Source: a virus
DNA: 64,000 nt
Virus record (IMG/VR): IMGVR_UViG_3300010158_000028
Span: 62,001 to 126,000 of that record
Direction: 5' to 3' (one strand)
The first letter of the stretch is position 1. Every line of letters starts with the position of its first letter. This document shows positions 25,347 to 31,748 of this stretch, piece by piece. The notes below the pieces were generated by a model. It made no database searches. It saw only the letters and a list, made by a program, of their open reading frames with translations, and was not told where the DNA came from. The position numbers and the translations under genes were made by a program.

Positions 25347-26416
25347 TAATCAACTCTCTCTACATTTACCGCTTCAACGTATAGTTCTTTCATTAGACCT
25401 TTAAGTATATCAGGTTTTACATTCAATGTCAACCCATCAATATACTTATTTAAGATAGTCATAGTATCTTCCGCTTGATTTACCAATTCTTCATCATCGG
25501 TAACTGAATTATCGGTAAAATCTTCAACTATACCTATATCAGCAACACCAGTTTTATATAAGTTATCCATCACACTATCAAACAGATATGGATTTTGTTT
25601 GTTGACTACCACAATCTTAACGTAAGTATCTTTCAAATTATCATAATCAAATGCTTTCCAGTATGTAAAGTCTTGGACAGTATCATCATAACTTAATCTA
25701 TGAAACATTTTATATGGATTAGGTATAAATTCTAGTTCTCTTGTGTCTGTATCAAATACATGAAATCCTCTTTGGTCATCATAGTCTGCCCATGTAATTT
25801 CGTATTGATTGCCTAGATATGTTATATTACCATTAGTTGATTTATGATGAAAGTGACCAGATAATACAGTATCAAATCGTTTGAATAGAGAAGAATCTAA
25901 ACCACCTTGACAAACATTACCACGATCCATTTCAAATCCAGATATTTCAAAATGACCAAATACAATTTGACTCTGTGTATTATTTAAAAATTCTAAACTA
26001 CTTTGATAGTTACTTGAATTTATCCATGGTACCAATGCAACATTAATACCATCATATACTCTTTCAACGGGATCAATATACACATTTACATTATTGTAAT
26101 GCTCAAATAATTCATTCATGGCATTGATTTCATTTGTATTCTTGTAAGTAACATCATGATTACCTACAATAACATCCATTTGAATATTGTTCTTTAATAA
26201 TCTATCAAAGAATCTTTTACGCCAAGAATTCAATGTAACATAATTAATAAATTTTCTACGATCAACAACATCACCTAAATGACAAATCTGTGTGATGTTA
26301 TTTTCTTCTAAGTATGGAAAGAATACATTTTCCCAAAACTTAAAAAAGAATTCATTGAATATTGCACTGTCACCTCTTGCACCGGCATGGGTGTCATTTA
26401 TTAGGGCTAACTTCAT
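25346..26416 (-). CDS. 47: Recombination endonuclease subunit gp47 (Mre11-like)
   Basis: A 356-residue metallophosphoesterase. The start MKLALINDTHAG at 26416 is chosen because AGGTGAG lies five bases upstream; an ATG three codons earlier is less well placed. Phosphoesterase motifs: NDTHAGARGD, HLGDVVDRR, VGNHDVTY, and SGHFHHKS. It is the nuclease partner of gp46. It overlaps the upstream nucleotidyltransferase gene by 23 bases. Order 55, nucleotidyltransferase, 47, 46 matches marine T4-like phages. Confidence 0.94.
   Translation of the reverse strand: MKLALINDTHAGARGDSAIFNEFFFKFWENVFFPYLEENNITQICHLGDVVDRRKFINYVTLNSWRKRFFDRLLKNNIQMDVIVGNHDVTYKNTNEINAMNELFEHYNNVNVYIDPVERVYDGINVALVPWINSSNYQSSLEFLNNTQSQIVFGHFEISGFEMDRGNVCQGGLDSSLFKRFDTVLSGHFHHKSTNGNITYLGNQYEITWADYDDQRGFHVFDTDTRELEFIPNPYKMFHRLSYDDTVQDFTYWKAFDYDNLKDTYVKIVVVNKQNPYLFDSVMDNLYKTGVADIGIVEDFTDNSVTDDEELVNQAEDTMTILNKYIDGLTLNVKPDILKGLMKELYVEAVNVERVD
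25404..25432 (-). promoter_or_regulatory. Promoter-like site in gene 47, ahead of gene 46
   Basis: Minus strand TTGACA (25432-25427), 17 bases, TATACT (25409-25404), 58 bases before the gene 46 start. The -35 is perfect and the -10 has one change. It lies within gene 47 coding sequence, so a chance match is possible. Confidence 0.5.
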
Positions 26417-26846
26417 CAAACTCACCTTTTTTCTGATATTCTATTCTATAAGTTCTGTTACGTAATTCACTACTGCTAAAGTGATGATCTCTCCGATTAA
26501 AATAGATTTCAATACCTCTACCAGCACAGATATCTTTTGCAGTGAATTGTTTTTCTTTATATTCATCACCAATAATTCTAACTGAAATTGGGAATGAACG
26601 GAATATTTCCTCTAAGTCACTTTCATATGTGTATGGTATAATCTGATCAACATATGTAACTGCCTTGAGTTGAATATATCTTTCAACTACACTTTGGATA
26701 GGTTTATTTTTTTCTTTCCGATCAATTGTTGGATCAGTTTGTAATCCAACAATTAAAAAGTCACATTGAGTCTTTGCTTCTTCTAACATCAATATGTGAC
26801 CAGCATGAAGTAAATCAAATGCACTACATGTAAATCCAACTCTCAT
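26394..26846 (-). CDS. Cytidylyltransferase-like nucleotidyltransferase
   Basis: A 150-residue enzyme of the HxGH family: FTCSAFDLLHAGHILML (HAGH at 14-17), VGLQTDPTIDRKEKNKPIQS, RIIGDEYKEKQFTA and the C-terminal FSSSELRNR motif, the ISSSxxR equivalent. Layout and size match glycerol-3-phosphate/sugar-phosphate cytidylyltransferases and ADP-heptose synthase-type adenylyltransferases. It may make an activated precursor for the glycosyltransferases of this phage, which is inference. It lies between sigma factor gp55 and gp47. Confidence 0.82.
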   Translation of the reverse strand: MRVGFTCSAFDLLHAGHILMLEEAKTQCDFLIVGLQTDPTIDRKEKNKPIQSVVERYIQLKAVTYVDQIIPYTYESDLEEIFRSFPISVRIIGDEYKEKQFTAKDICAGRGIEIYFNRRDHHFSSSELRNRTYRIEYQKKGEFDEVSPNK

Positions 26847-26856
26847 AATAATCTCC

Positions 26857-27414
26857 TTAAATTTCTGGTAGTTCTTTCACATCCAATTCAATAAAGTTTT
26901 CAATACCTTTAATCTTTACTTTCTTTTTATTCTTTTTAGTTTCTTCAAATGTATGAATGAATTCTGATATGTTATCATACATTTTAAATTGTTGCATATG
27001 CCCATTCTCATCTTCAAACATTTCACCTTCATCTAATAAACCAAACTGTTCTGTTGCTTTGTATTTTACATATAGTTGTTTCTTCTCTTTGGCAATTCTT
27101 CGTAGAAATGCAAAGTAAATAATCTGTGTAAAATAGGCAAATGGATTAGATGATTTGGCAGGATCAAAGTTTCTGAAATACATTATACAATTTTCAATAC
27201 CATCTGCAATCATTTCATCTCTAAATGAATATGATACGAAGTTTGGTTTTCTAGATAGATGTTCTGCAATTTTAATAAAACATTCACCGATATAGTTTGG
27301 TACTATAGGTTCTGGTTTATCATTTTTTTTGGCTTCAACACACTTTTCGGTATAATCGGTTAGTGCTTTTAAGAAGTCGGCATTGTTAATGTAATGTGCT
27401 TTTTTCTTACTCAT
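26857..27414 (-). CDS. 55: Late sigma factor gp55
   Basis: A 185-residue minimal sigma factor. The region MIADGIENCIMYFRNFDPAK followed by SNPFAYFTQIIYFAFLRRIA is the region-2-like core that binds RNA polymerase and recognises TATAAATA. The C-terminal acidic/hydrophobic tail (IENFIELDVKELPEI) is suited to contacting the gp45 clamp. The many TATAAATA boxes before virion genes here agree with it. The gene follows a 64-base gap holding a plus-strand promoter. Confidence 0.94.
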   Translation of the reverse strand: MSKKKAHYINNADFLKALTDYTEKCVEAKKNDKPEPIVPNYIGECFIKIAEHLSRKPNFVSYSFRDEMIADGIENCIMYFRNFDPAKSSNPFAYFTQIIYFAFLRRIAKEKKQLYVKYKATEQFGLLDEGEMFEDENGHMQQFKMYDNISEFIHTFEETKKNKKKVKIKGIENFIELDVKELPEI

Positions 27415-27435
27415 AATATTTACCTTATATTTCGC

Positions 27436-27464
27436 TTGACAGGTTAGTGATACATTGTTATAAT
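27436..27464 (+). promoter_or_regulatory. Perfect sigma-70 promoter on the plus strand
   Basis: TTGACA (27436-27441), 17 bases, TATAAT (27459-27464). It points rightwards, against nearly every gene, antisense to the Sm-like gene (27479-27910) and toward the plus-strand GIY-YIG gene. Position in an intergenic gap and a full match favour function. Confidence 0.7.
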
Positions 27465-27478
27465 GGTTTTGTCGTTCT

Positions 27479-27910
27479 TTAATGTAATATTCTTTTCTTA
27501 TTACTTAATACTTCTTTAATGGTTTCAATACTATCTACATACTCTGAGAACTCTTCTTCTGAAACATCTTCTTCATCACCATCTTCGTTTAATGATTGTT
27601 CAATGTGGTCTGACTCTTCAATGATACATTCATTCAAATCAATCACTGCCTTATTATAATAATTAACAAGAGATTCTTTAGGTTGAAATACAGTTAATAC
27701 GTCTTGTGAATAAACTGTAGCCATATTATATTGAATAATCTCTACAGGTAACCAAGGTACCATCATCATAACTGATTTACCAGTAATCTGTCTTTTAAAT
27801 AATACTGTCATAGGATTGTTAAGTGTAACGATACCTTCTTCTTTATCTTCTATCATAGAAGCAATGATATCTTCACCCGATTGCATCCTTATTATTTTTA
27901 TGTTATCCAT
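27479..27910 (-). CDS. Sm-like phage protein (paralogue of 11100-11399)
   Basis: A 143-residue protein beginning MDNIKIIRMQSGEDIIASMI, with a beta-rich first 95 residues alignable with the 99-residue protein before gene 43 and a strongly acidic C-terminal tail (DEEDVSEEEFSEYVDS). The core reads as an Sm-like barrel, as suggested for cyanophage proteins of this type, so RNA binding is possible. The acidic tail is not present in the paralogue. It is transcribed against the plus-strand promoter at 27436. Leader AAGGG ribosome site. Confidence 0.5.
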   Translation of the reverse strand: MDNIKIIRMQSGEDIIASMIEDKEEGIVTLNNPMTVLFKRQITGKSVMMMVPWLPVEIIQYNMATVYSQDVLTVFQPKESLVNYYNKAVIDLNECIIEESDHIEQSLNEDGDEEDVSEEEFSEYVDSIETIKEVLSNKKRILH

Positions 27911-27940
27911 GTCAAAAATACCCTTTTAGGTAAAAAAAAT

Positions 27941-27948
27941 TATAAATA
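27941..27948 (+). promoter_or_regulatory. Late promoter box TATAAATA for the GIY-YIG gene
   Basis: Exact plus-strand match, 58 bases before the ATG at 28007. It is the only exact TATAAATA I found on the plus strand in an intergenic place, and it precedes the only plus-strand gene. Confidence 0.7.
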
Positions 27949-27985
27949 AGTGTAGATCGCCGAGTTGCAGCTCGCACCTACTCTA

Positions 27986-28002
27986 ATACGAAAGGACCGT
28001 AT
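27986..28002 (+). promoter_or_regulatory. Hairpin presenting the RBS of the GIY-YIG gene
   Basis: ATACG and CGTAT form a 5-bp stem whose 7-base loop AAAGGAC holds the AGGA ribosome site, ten bases before the ATG. It may limit translation, as is known for homing endonuclease genes in T4. Confidence 0.4.
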
Positions 28003-28006
28003 CAGT

Positions 28007-28507
28007 ATGACTATTTATTCTTCTAAAAACAGACCTAATCATTTTTATGTATATGCTTATCTAAGAGATAATAATTTACCTTATTATATAGGTAAAGGTT
28101 GCAGAGATAGAGCATGGAACAAAAATCATTCAATAAACATACCTAATGATAACACAAAAATAATAATAATGCAAGCTAATTTAACGGAAATTGGAGCATT
28201 TGCCATAGAAAGAAGAATGATTCAATGGTATGGAAGAATTGATAATGGTACAGGTATACTTAGAAATTTAACTGATGGTGGTGATGGAACATCCGGTTAT
28301 AAACAATCAGAAATACACATACAAAAACGAAAAAAAGCTAGACTTTTAAGTGGATATAATCATACACCAGAATCTAAAAATAAATTATCAATTAATAAAA
28401 CAGGTAAACTTAGACCAGATCATAGTCAAAAAATGAAACAGTATTGGGATAAAAAAACAAAAGAAGAAAAATTACAACATTCCAAAAAAACTTTTAATAA
28501 AAATTAA
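28007..28507 (+). CDS. GIY-YIG homing endonuclease (SegA-like)
   Basis: A 166-residue protein and the only plus-strand gene. ATG at 28007 has AGGA upstream. The catalytic domain shows HFYVYAYL and YYIGKG (27-31) for GIY and YIG, Arg in RDRAW, Glu in AIERRM near 72, and RNLTDGGDGTSGY as the domain's end. The C-terminal half has NUMOD3-type DNA-binding repeats (HTPESKNKLSINKTGK, RPDHSQKMKQYW). It converges with the UvsW C-terminal gene, sharing four bases at the stops. The opposite orientation and own late promoter suggest insertion as a mobile gene. Confidence 0.88.
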   Translation: MTIYSSKNRPNHFYVYAYLRDNNLPYYIGKGCRDRAWNKNHSINIPNDNTKIIIMQANLTEIGAFAIERRMIQWYGRIDNGTGILRNLTDGGDGTSGYKQSEIHIQKRKKARLLSGYNHTPESKNKLSINKTGKLRPDHSQKMKQYWDKKTKEEKLQHSKKTFNKN

Positions 28508-29199
28508 ATTTTTAATTCTATATTATAAAACTTATAATTAAATTTTTCATCGTCATACATCTTTACTCTGCCAACGAAGTGTGTCAAGGTATAATTAACA
28601 TGTTTGCCTATTCTAAAATCATCAGAGATATCATAAAGAACCGCTTCTTCTTTATTATCACCTAATCTAAGTCCACGACCAATTGATTGTAGATTACGAA
28701 TTTTTGATTTAGATGGTGATGCAAATATTACATTATGTAAATTACGTATATTAATACCAGTTGAGAATGTACCGTATGAAGCAACAATAATGGCATCTGT
28801 TTCACGTTCAGTTATATCTCTAATAGATTCTCTAACTTCGGTATCAGTACCACCATATACAAAAAATACTTTACGTTTACCTGCTTCTTCTTTTATAATA
28901 TTATGTAGAACTTTACCATGTTTATCTACAAATTGAAATAGTATTAATGAATTACCTTTCAACGACAAGGCAAGATTCTTTATAAATGCATTTCTTGCTG
29001 TGTTCAATACTATATATTCAATCTCTTCTTTGTAGTCCCACTTCTTAGATAACTTACAAACTTCTTCTGGATATTTAAGTATTAAACATTTAATCTTAAA
29101 TTTAGATAACTGTTTGTTATCCATTAATTCTTTTGTTGTTGTTGCTTTATATACTGGTCCAAATAAACCTTCTAATACTAATCTATGAACATTACTCAT
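28504..29199 (-). CDS. uvsW: UvsW helicase, C-terminal part (split gene)
   Basis: A 231-residue protein matching the second RecA-like domain of T4 UvsW: LVLEGLFGPVYKATTTKELM, then FQFVDKHGKVLHNI, YGGTDTEVRESI, ASYGTFSTGINIRNLHNVIF (motif V) and QSIGRGLRLG (motif VI), ending with DEKFNYKFYNIEL. It begins MSNVHRL, precisely where the N-terminal part stops at SN. It has its own ATG, with weak GGA five bases before it, overlapping the HNH gene stop. Together with 29890-30660 it would give a two-chain helicase. Confidence 0.9.
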   Translation of the reverse strand: MSNVHRLVLEGLFGPVYKATTTKELMDNKQLSKFKIKCLILKYPEEVCKLSKKWDYKEEIEYIVLNTARNAFIKNLALSLKGNSLILFQFVDKHGKVLHNIIKEEAGKRKVFFVYGGTDTEVRESIRDITERETDAIIVASYGTFSTGINIRNLHNVIFASPSKSKIRNLQSIGRGLRLGDNKEEAVLYDISDDFRIGKHVNYTLTHFVGRVKMYDDEKFNYKFYNIELKI

Positions 29200-29854
29200 T
29201 TTTTTCCATAATATTTTTTAACATTTGTTGTCGTCTTTTTTCTATCAATAATAAAGATTTTTCTTTACCTAAAAGTTCTTCGTATGTTTTGCCTCTTGAC
29301 CAATCACCAATTTTTTTCTTAGATTCTTCTGTGTGTGGATATCTGCCACTATATGTTAATTGTTCAAAGGATATTTTTCCATCAATAAAAGAATACAACC
29401 TTCTTTTTGTTGTTTGTAATTTTTCCCAAGCTTCTTTTCTACTTTTATACTTTATTCCATTTATTTCTATTTCTTTAGCATTTGGATTATTTTCTGACAT
29501 TCTTTTCATTTCTTTATCAGAAAGAGTTTTACCTTTATGATGTAAACTTGCTGATAAAGAGTGTGCTTTTCTAGCTATTTCATAACCAATTGAAGTGTAG
29601 TACCTATTAGTAGAATCATGGTATCTCATCATGCCAAAAGCATGACCCATTTTAATTTTATCTTTTCCTTTTGAAAATTTCCATAATAACCAATGACACA
29701 CAAAGTGTTCTCTTGCTGTCAATTTTACTTTATTTTTTTTACCATTGTCACCACCTAAAGATTTAGGTATTATATGGTGCTCCTCAAAATACTCGGTCAA
29801 TGTCCGAGTATTAGCTTTTTCTATTATAGAGTAATATATTTTTTGATAGTCCAT
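29192..29854 (-). CDS. HNH homing endonuclease inserted in uvsW
   Basis: A 220-residue protein. The nuclease motif is EEHHIIPKSLGG with REHFVCHWLL (H-H and N...H spacing of HNH). A NUMOD-like module (HHKGKTLSDKEMKRMSEN) and an INGIKYKSRKEAWEKLQ helix-turn-helix of the modular HEG type follow. It lies between the two halves of uvsW; its stop overlaps the ATG of the C-terminal half. A CATAAATA box is five bases before its ATG, and no good ribosome site is seen. It probably cuts uninserted uvsW genes of related phages. Confidence 0.88.
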   Translation of the reverse strand: MDYQKIYYSIIEKANTRTLTEYFEEHHIIPKSLGGDNGKKNKVKLTAREHFVCHWLLWKFSKGKDKIKMGHAFGMMRYHDSTNRYYTSIGYEIARKAHSLSASLHHKGKTLSDKEMKRMSENNPNAKEIEINGIKYKSRKEAWEKLQTTKRRLYSFIDGKISFEQLTYSGRYPHTEESKKKIGDWSRGKTYEELLGKEKSLLLIEKRRQQMLKNIMEKNE

Positions 29855-29859
29855 ATTTC

Positions 29860-29867
29860 TATTTATG
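29860..29867 (-). promoter_or_regulatory. Variant late box CATAAATA before the HNH gene
   Basis: One mismatch to TATAAATA, only five bases before the ATG, so the transcript would begin at or inside the start codon. Confidence 0.3.
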
Positions 29868-29889
29868 CGTTTTAGTTCCTTCTAATAGG

Positions 29890-30660
29890 TTAATTAGATA
29901 ATGTTCCGGTGCAACCTATTCTATATTTTGCATTAACCAATTGTGTCATGATTGTGGCGAGTGATTTGGCTTTAAATTGGTGTGCCTCATCACCTATAAC
30001 AAAATCAAATTGATTGAAGTATTCAGGTGGATTTTTGTAGATAGATTGCCATGTTGTGATGGTCAAAAACTTATCTGTGACCTTATCTTTACCTGCATAC
30101 TGTTTATGACAAAACTCTTCTGAGTTATATCCATAAGATTGAAAGTCGGTATACATCTGTTCAACGAGTGAAGTTGTTGGTACAACCAATAAACCTTTTC
30201 TTTGTGTTTGCTGAATATATCTCAACATCAAATAAATGATTAAAGATTTACCTGATGCAGTAGGTGAAAGAAGTAGAATTCTTTTATTACGGATTGCATG
30301 AACAAAAGAGTTAACTTGATAGTCACGAGGTTCAAATGGCAAACCAAGTGTCTGTATAAAGTCATTGGCTTCTTTTAGGGAGTAATTGTCTGTGACTGTT
30401 ATCTCAGAATCAATCTCAATTTTGTAATCTCTTTCTTTACAAAACTTTTCAATATAAGGTACCAAGCCATGGTATATTTCCATGGTTCTTAAATTTAGGA
30501 GCCTCACCTTCCCATCCCAAACTCTCGCTTTAAATTTGGGTGTGTATTGATAACCTGGAACATAAAATTCAAAATATTGAGAAAGTTCTTGTGCTACATT
30601 TCTTTCTGATACTACTCTGATAAAGGCTTCGTTGACCTTTTCTAATCTTAAATCATACAC
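29890..30660 (-). CDS. uvsW: UvsW helicase, N-terminal part (split gene)
   Basis: A 256-residue protein equal to the first half of T4 UvsW. An N-terminal domain (LSQYFEFYVPGYQYTPKFK, then VWDGKVRLLN) precedes helicase motifs Q/I (RDYQVNSF; LSPTASGKSLI), Ia (VVPTTSLVEQM), II (VIGDEAHQF) and III (GCTGTL), then SN and a TAA stop. The stop is created by an inserted block carrying the HNH gene; the sequence resumes at 29199. In T4 UvsW handles branched DNA and turns off origin-dependent replication. Overlaps uvsY by eight bases. Confidence 0.92.
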   Translation of the reverse strand: MYDLRLEKVNEAFIRVVSERNVAQELSQYFEFYVPGYQYTPKFKARVWDGKVRLLNLRTMEIYHGLVPYIEKFCKERDYKIEIDSEITVTDNYSLKEANDFIQTLGLPFEPRDYQVNSFVHAIRNKRILLLSPTASGKSLIIYLMLRYIQQTQRKGLLVVPTTSLVEQMYTDFQSYGYNSEEFCHKQYAGKDKVTDKFLTITTWQSIYKNPPEYFNQFDFVIGDEAHQFKAKSLATIMTQLVNAKYRIGCTGTLSN

Positions 30661-31087
30661 CCTGTATAAACCTTTCCCATGTTATAAAGTCCCTCAGTTG
30701 AAATGTCCTACTATTTAGTTCTTTCATAATACTCTGACACACTTCAACAATTTCATCATGCATAACTTTAATTGCAACATACTTGTTTAGGTCATCATCA
30801 CTTTCAAGATATGATGCCACTTCAGATTTAAGAACAAAAGGAAATGGTTCCCAACCATACTTCTTAAGTTGGTCATCATCTAGTTTACCAGTATAGTATT
30901 CCCACTTTACTCTACGCATTTTGTTATACTTAAACTCTGCTTCTTTAGACAACAACCTATGTCTTGAAAGCATATTCAAGTATTTGCTATGTAATTGTGG
31001 TATATTAATTAATTCTCTGCCAGGTTCTGTTCTATCAATCACAGAATCTTTGCGCCACATTTCTAATAATTCATCAAGTTTATTCAT
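30653..31087 (-). CDS. uvsY: Recombination mediator UvsY
   Basis: A 144-residue helical protein beside uvsW, as in T4. Features shared with UvsY include the start LDELLEMWRKDSVIDRTEPG, HSKYLNMLSRHRLLSKEAEF, the basic MRRVKWEYYTGKLDDD segment and the C-terminal FQLRDFITWERFIQG. It loads UvsX on gp32-coated single-stranded DNA. AAGGAG lies seven bases before the ATG. A sigma-70-like promoter directly upstream suits early expression, setting it apart from the late genes to the right. Confidence 0.88.
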   Translation of the reverse strand: MNKLDELLEMWRKDSVIDRTEPGRELINIPQLHSKYLNMLSRHRLLSKEAEFKYNKMRRVKWEYYTGKLDDDQLKKYGWEPFPFVLKSEVASYLESDDDLNKYVAIKVMHDEIVEVCQSIMKELNSRTFQLRDFITWERFIQGV

Positions 31088-31094
31088 AAAAAAT

Positions 31095-31108
31095 CTCCTT
31101 AAAAGGAG
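31095..31108 (-). promoter_or_regulatory. Palindrome over the uvsY ribosome site
   Basis: CTCCTTTTAAGGAG can fold so that its 3' arm hides the AAGGAG of uvsY; it is followed by six T. A transcript begun at the adjoining promoter would start near 31100 and lose the 5' arm, while read-through late mRNA would keep it. It could also be a weak terminator. Confidence 0.4.
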
Positions 31109-31135
31109 TATACACTAGTTAAAACAGTTTGTCAA
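31107..31135 (-). promoter_or_regulatory. Early promoter for uvsY-uvsW
   Basis: Minus strand TTGACA (31135-31130), 17 bases, TATACT (31112-31107), across the 3' end of the tail-tube-like gene. Confidence 0.75.
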
Positions 31136-31652
31136 CATTATAATAGGAAAATCTGAAGGTACAATCGGCAGTAATAGGATTCTCGGGACTATCTGTAGAA
31201 GTTACAAAGAAGGTAGATAAAGAAGTTGGAAAACAATCATAGAATTTAAATCTAAAATATGGTATATTTGCAGATGAATATAATGTTAATACTGCATCTG
31301 AGTATTGTGGTGTTGCCGTATTGGAAATATTAGGACTTAAATTTCTGAGATTAACATACTCTGCAAAATCTGTAGGAAATGTCATACCTCTAATCCAGTC
31401 ATGTATTTCTAACCATGTTTTTAATTCTTCATCAATATAGAATGTAACATTTAACATATCATATATTGCTTTTTCACCTGGTGAATATAAATCAACAAAT
31501 GGATTTTGTCTAGGTACTTCAGACATTGATATACCAGGTAAACTTACGCCTTGGCAAAAGTATTCCATATTAGGAACACGTCCAAAAGACATAGTAAACT
31601 TATTTGGATGTAATAAATTTGTATTTGATGGTGATCTAGTGAGTGCTGTCAT
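31119..31652 (-). CDS. Tail tube-like protein (gp19 family)
   Basis: A 177-residue protein. It begins MTALTRSPSNTNLLHPNKFT, continues with FCQGVSLPGISMSEVPRQNPF and ends TADCTFRFSYYNVDKLF. The layout (LLHPNxF, then CxxxxLPG, then a closing FRFSYY strand) corresponds to gp19/gp54-type tail tube folds and parallels the true gp19 at 38316 (CKTAQLPGS, closing NLSYQWWE). A tube, tube-initiator or baseplate part is likely. It has a late box five bases before the ATG and follows a terminator after gene 23. Confidence 0.6.
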   Translation of the reverse strand: MTALTRSPSNTNLLHPNKFTMSFGRVPNMEYFCQGVSLPGISMSEVPRQNPFVDLYSPGEKAIYDMLNVTFYIDEELKTWLEIHDWIRGMTFPTDFAEYVNLRNLSPNISNTATPQYSDAVLTLYSSANIPYFRFKFYDCFPTSLSTFFVTSTDSPENPITADCTFRFSYYNVDKLF

Positions 31653-31657
31653 ATGTG

Positions 31658-31665
31658 TATTTATA
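31658..31665 (-). promoter_or_regulatory. Late promoter box TATAAATA, five bases before ATG
   Basis: Exact match before the 31119-31652 gene and directly after the gene 23 terminator. The start site would be at or next to the ATG, giving an almost leaderless mRNA. Confidence 0.55.
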
Positions 31666-31702
31666 AAGAAAAAAAAGAGGACTTCTTTTGAAAGTCCTCT
31701 TT
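31666..31702 (-). terminator. Rho-independent terminator after gene 23
   Basis: Minus strand AAAGAGGACTT and AAGTCCTCTTT form a perfect 11-bp stem with a 7-base loop, followed by a run of T. It isolates gene 23 mRNA from the tail-tube-like gene. Confidence 0.92.
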
Positions 31703-31748
31703 GGAGATGGTACCCGTATTATTTTTGTTATTATTGGGTACCGTTTTA

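Noticed and set aside
29192-29890. Group I intron in uvsW
   Set aside because: The insert is nearly all HNH coding sequence; about 40 bases remain outside it, too short for a ribozyme core, and the 5' part ends in its own stop while the 3' part has its own ATG.
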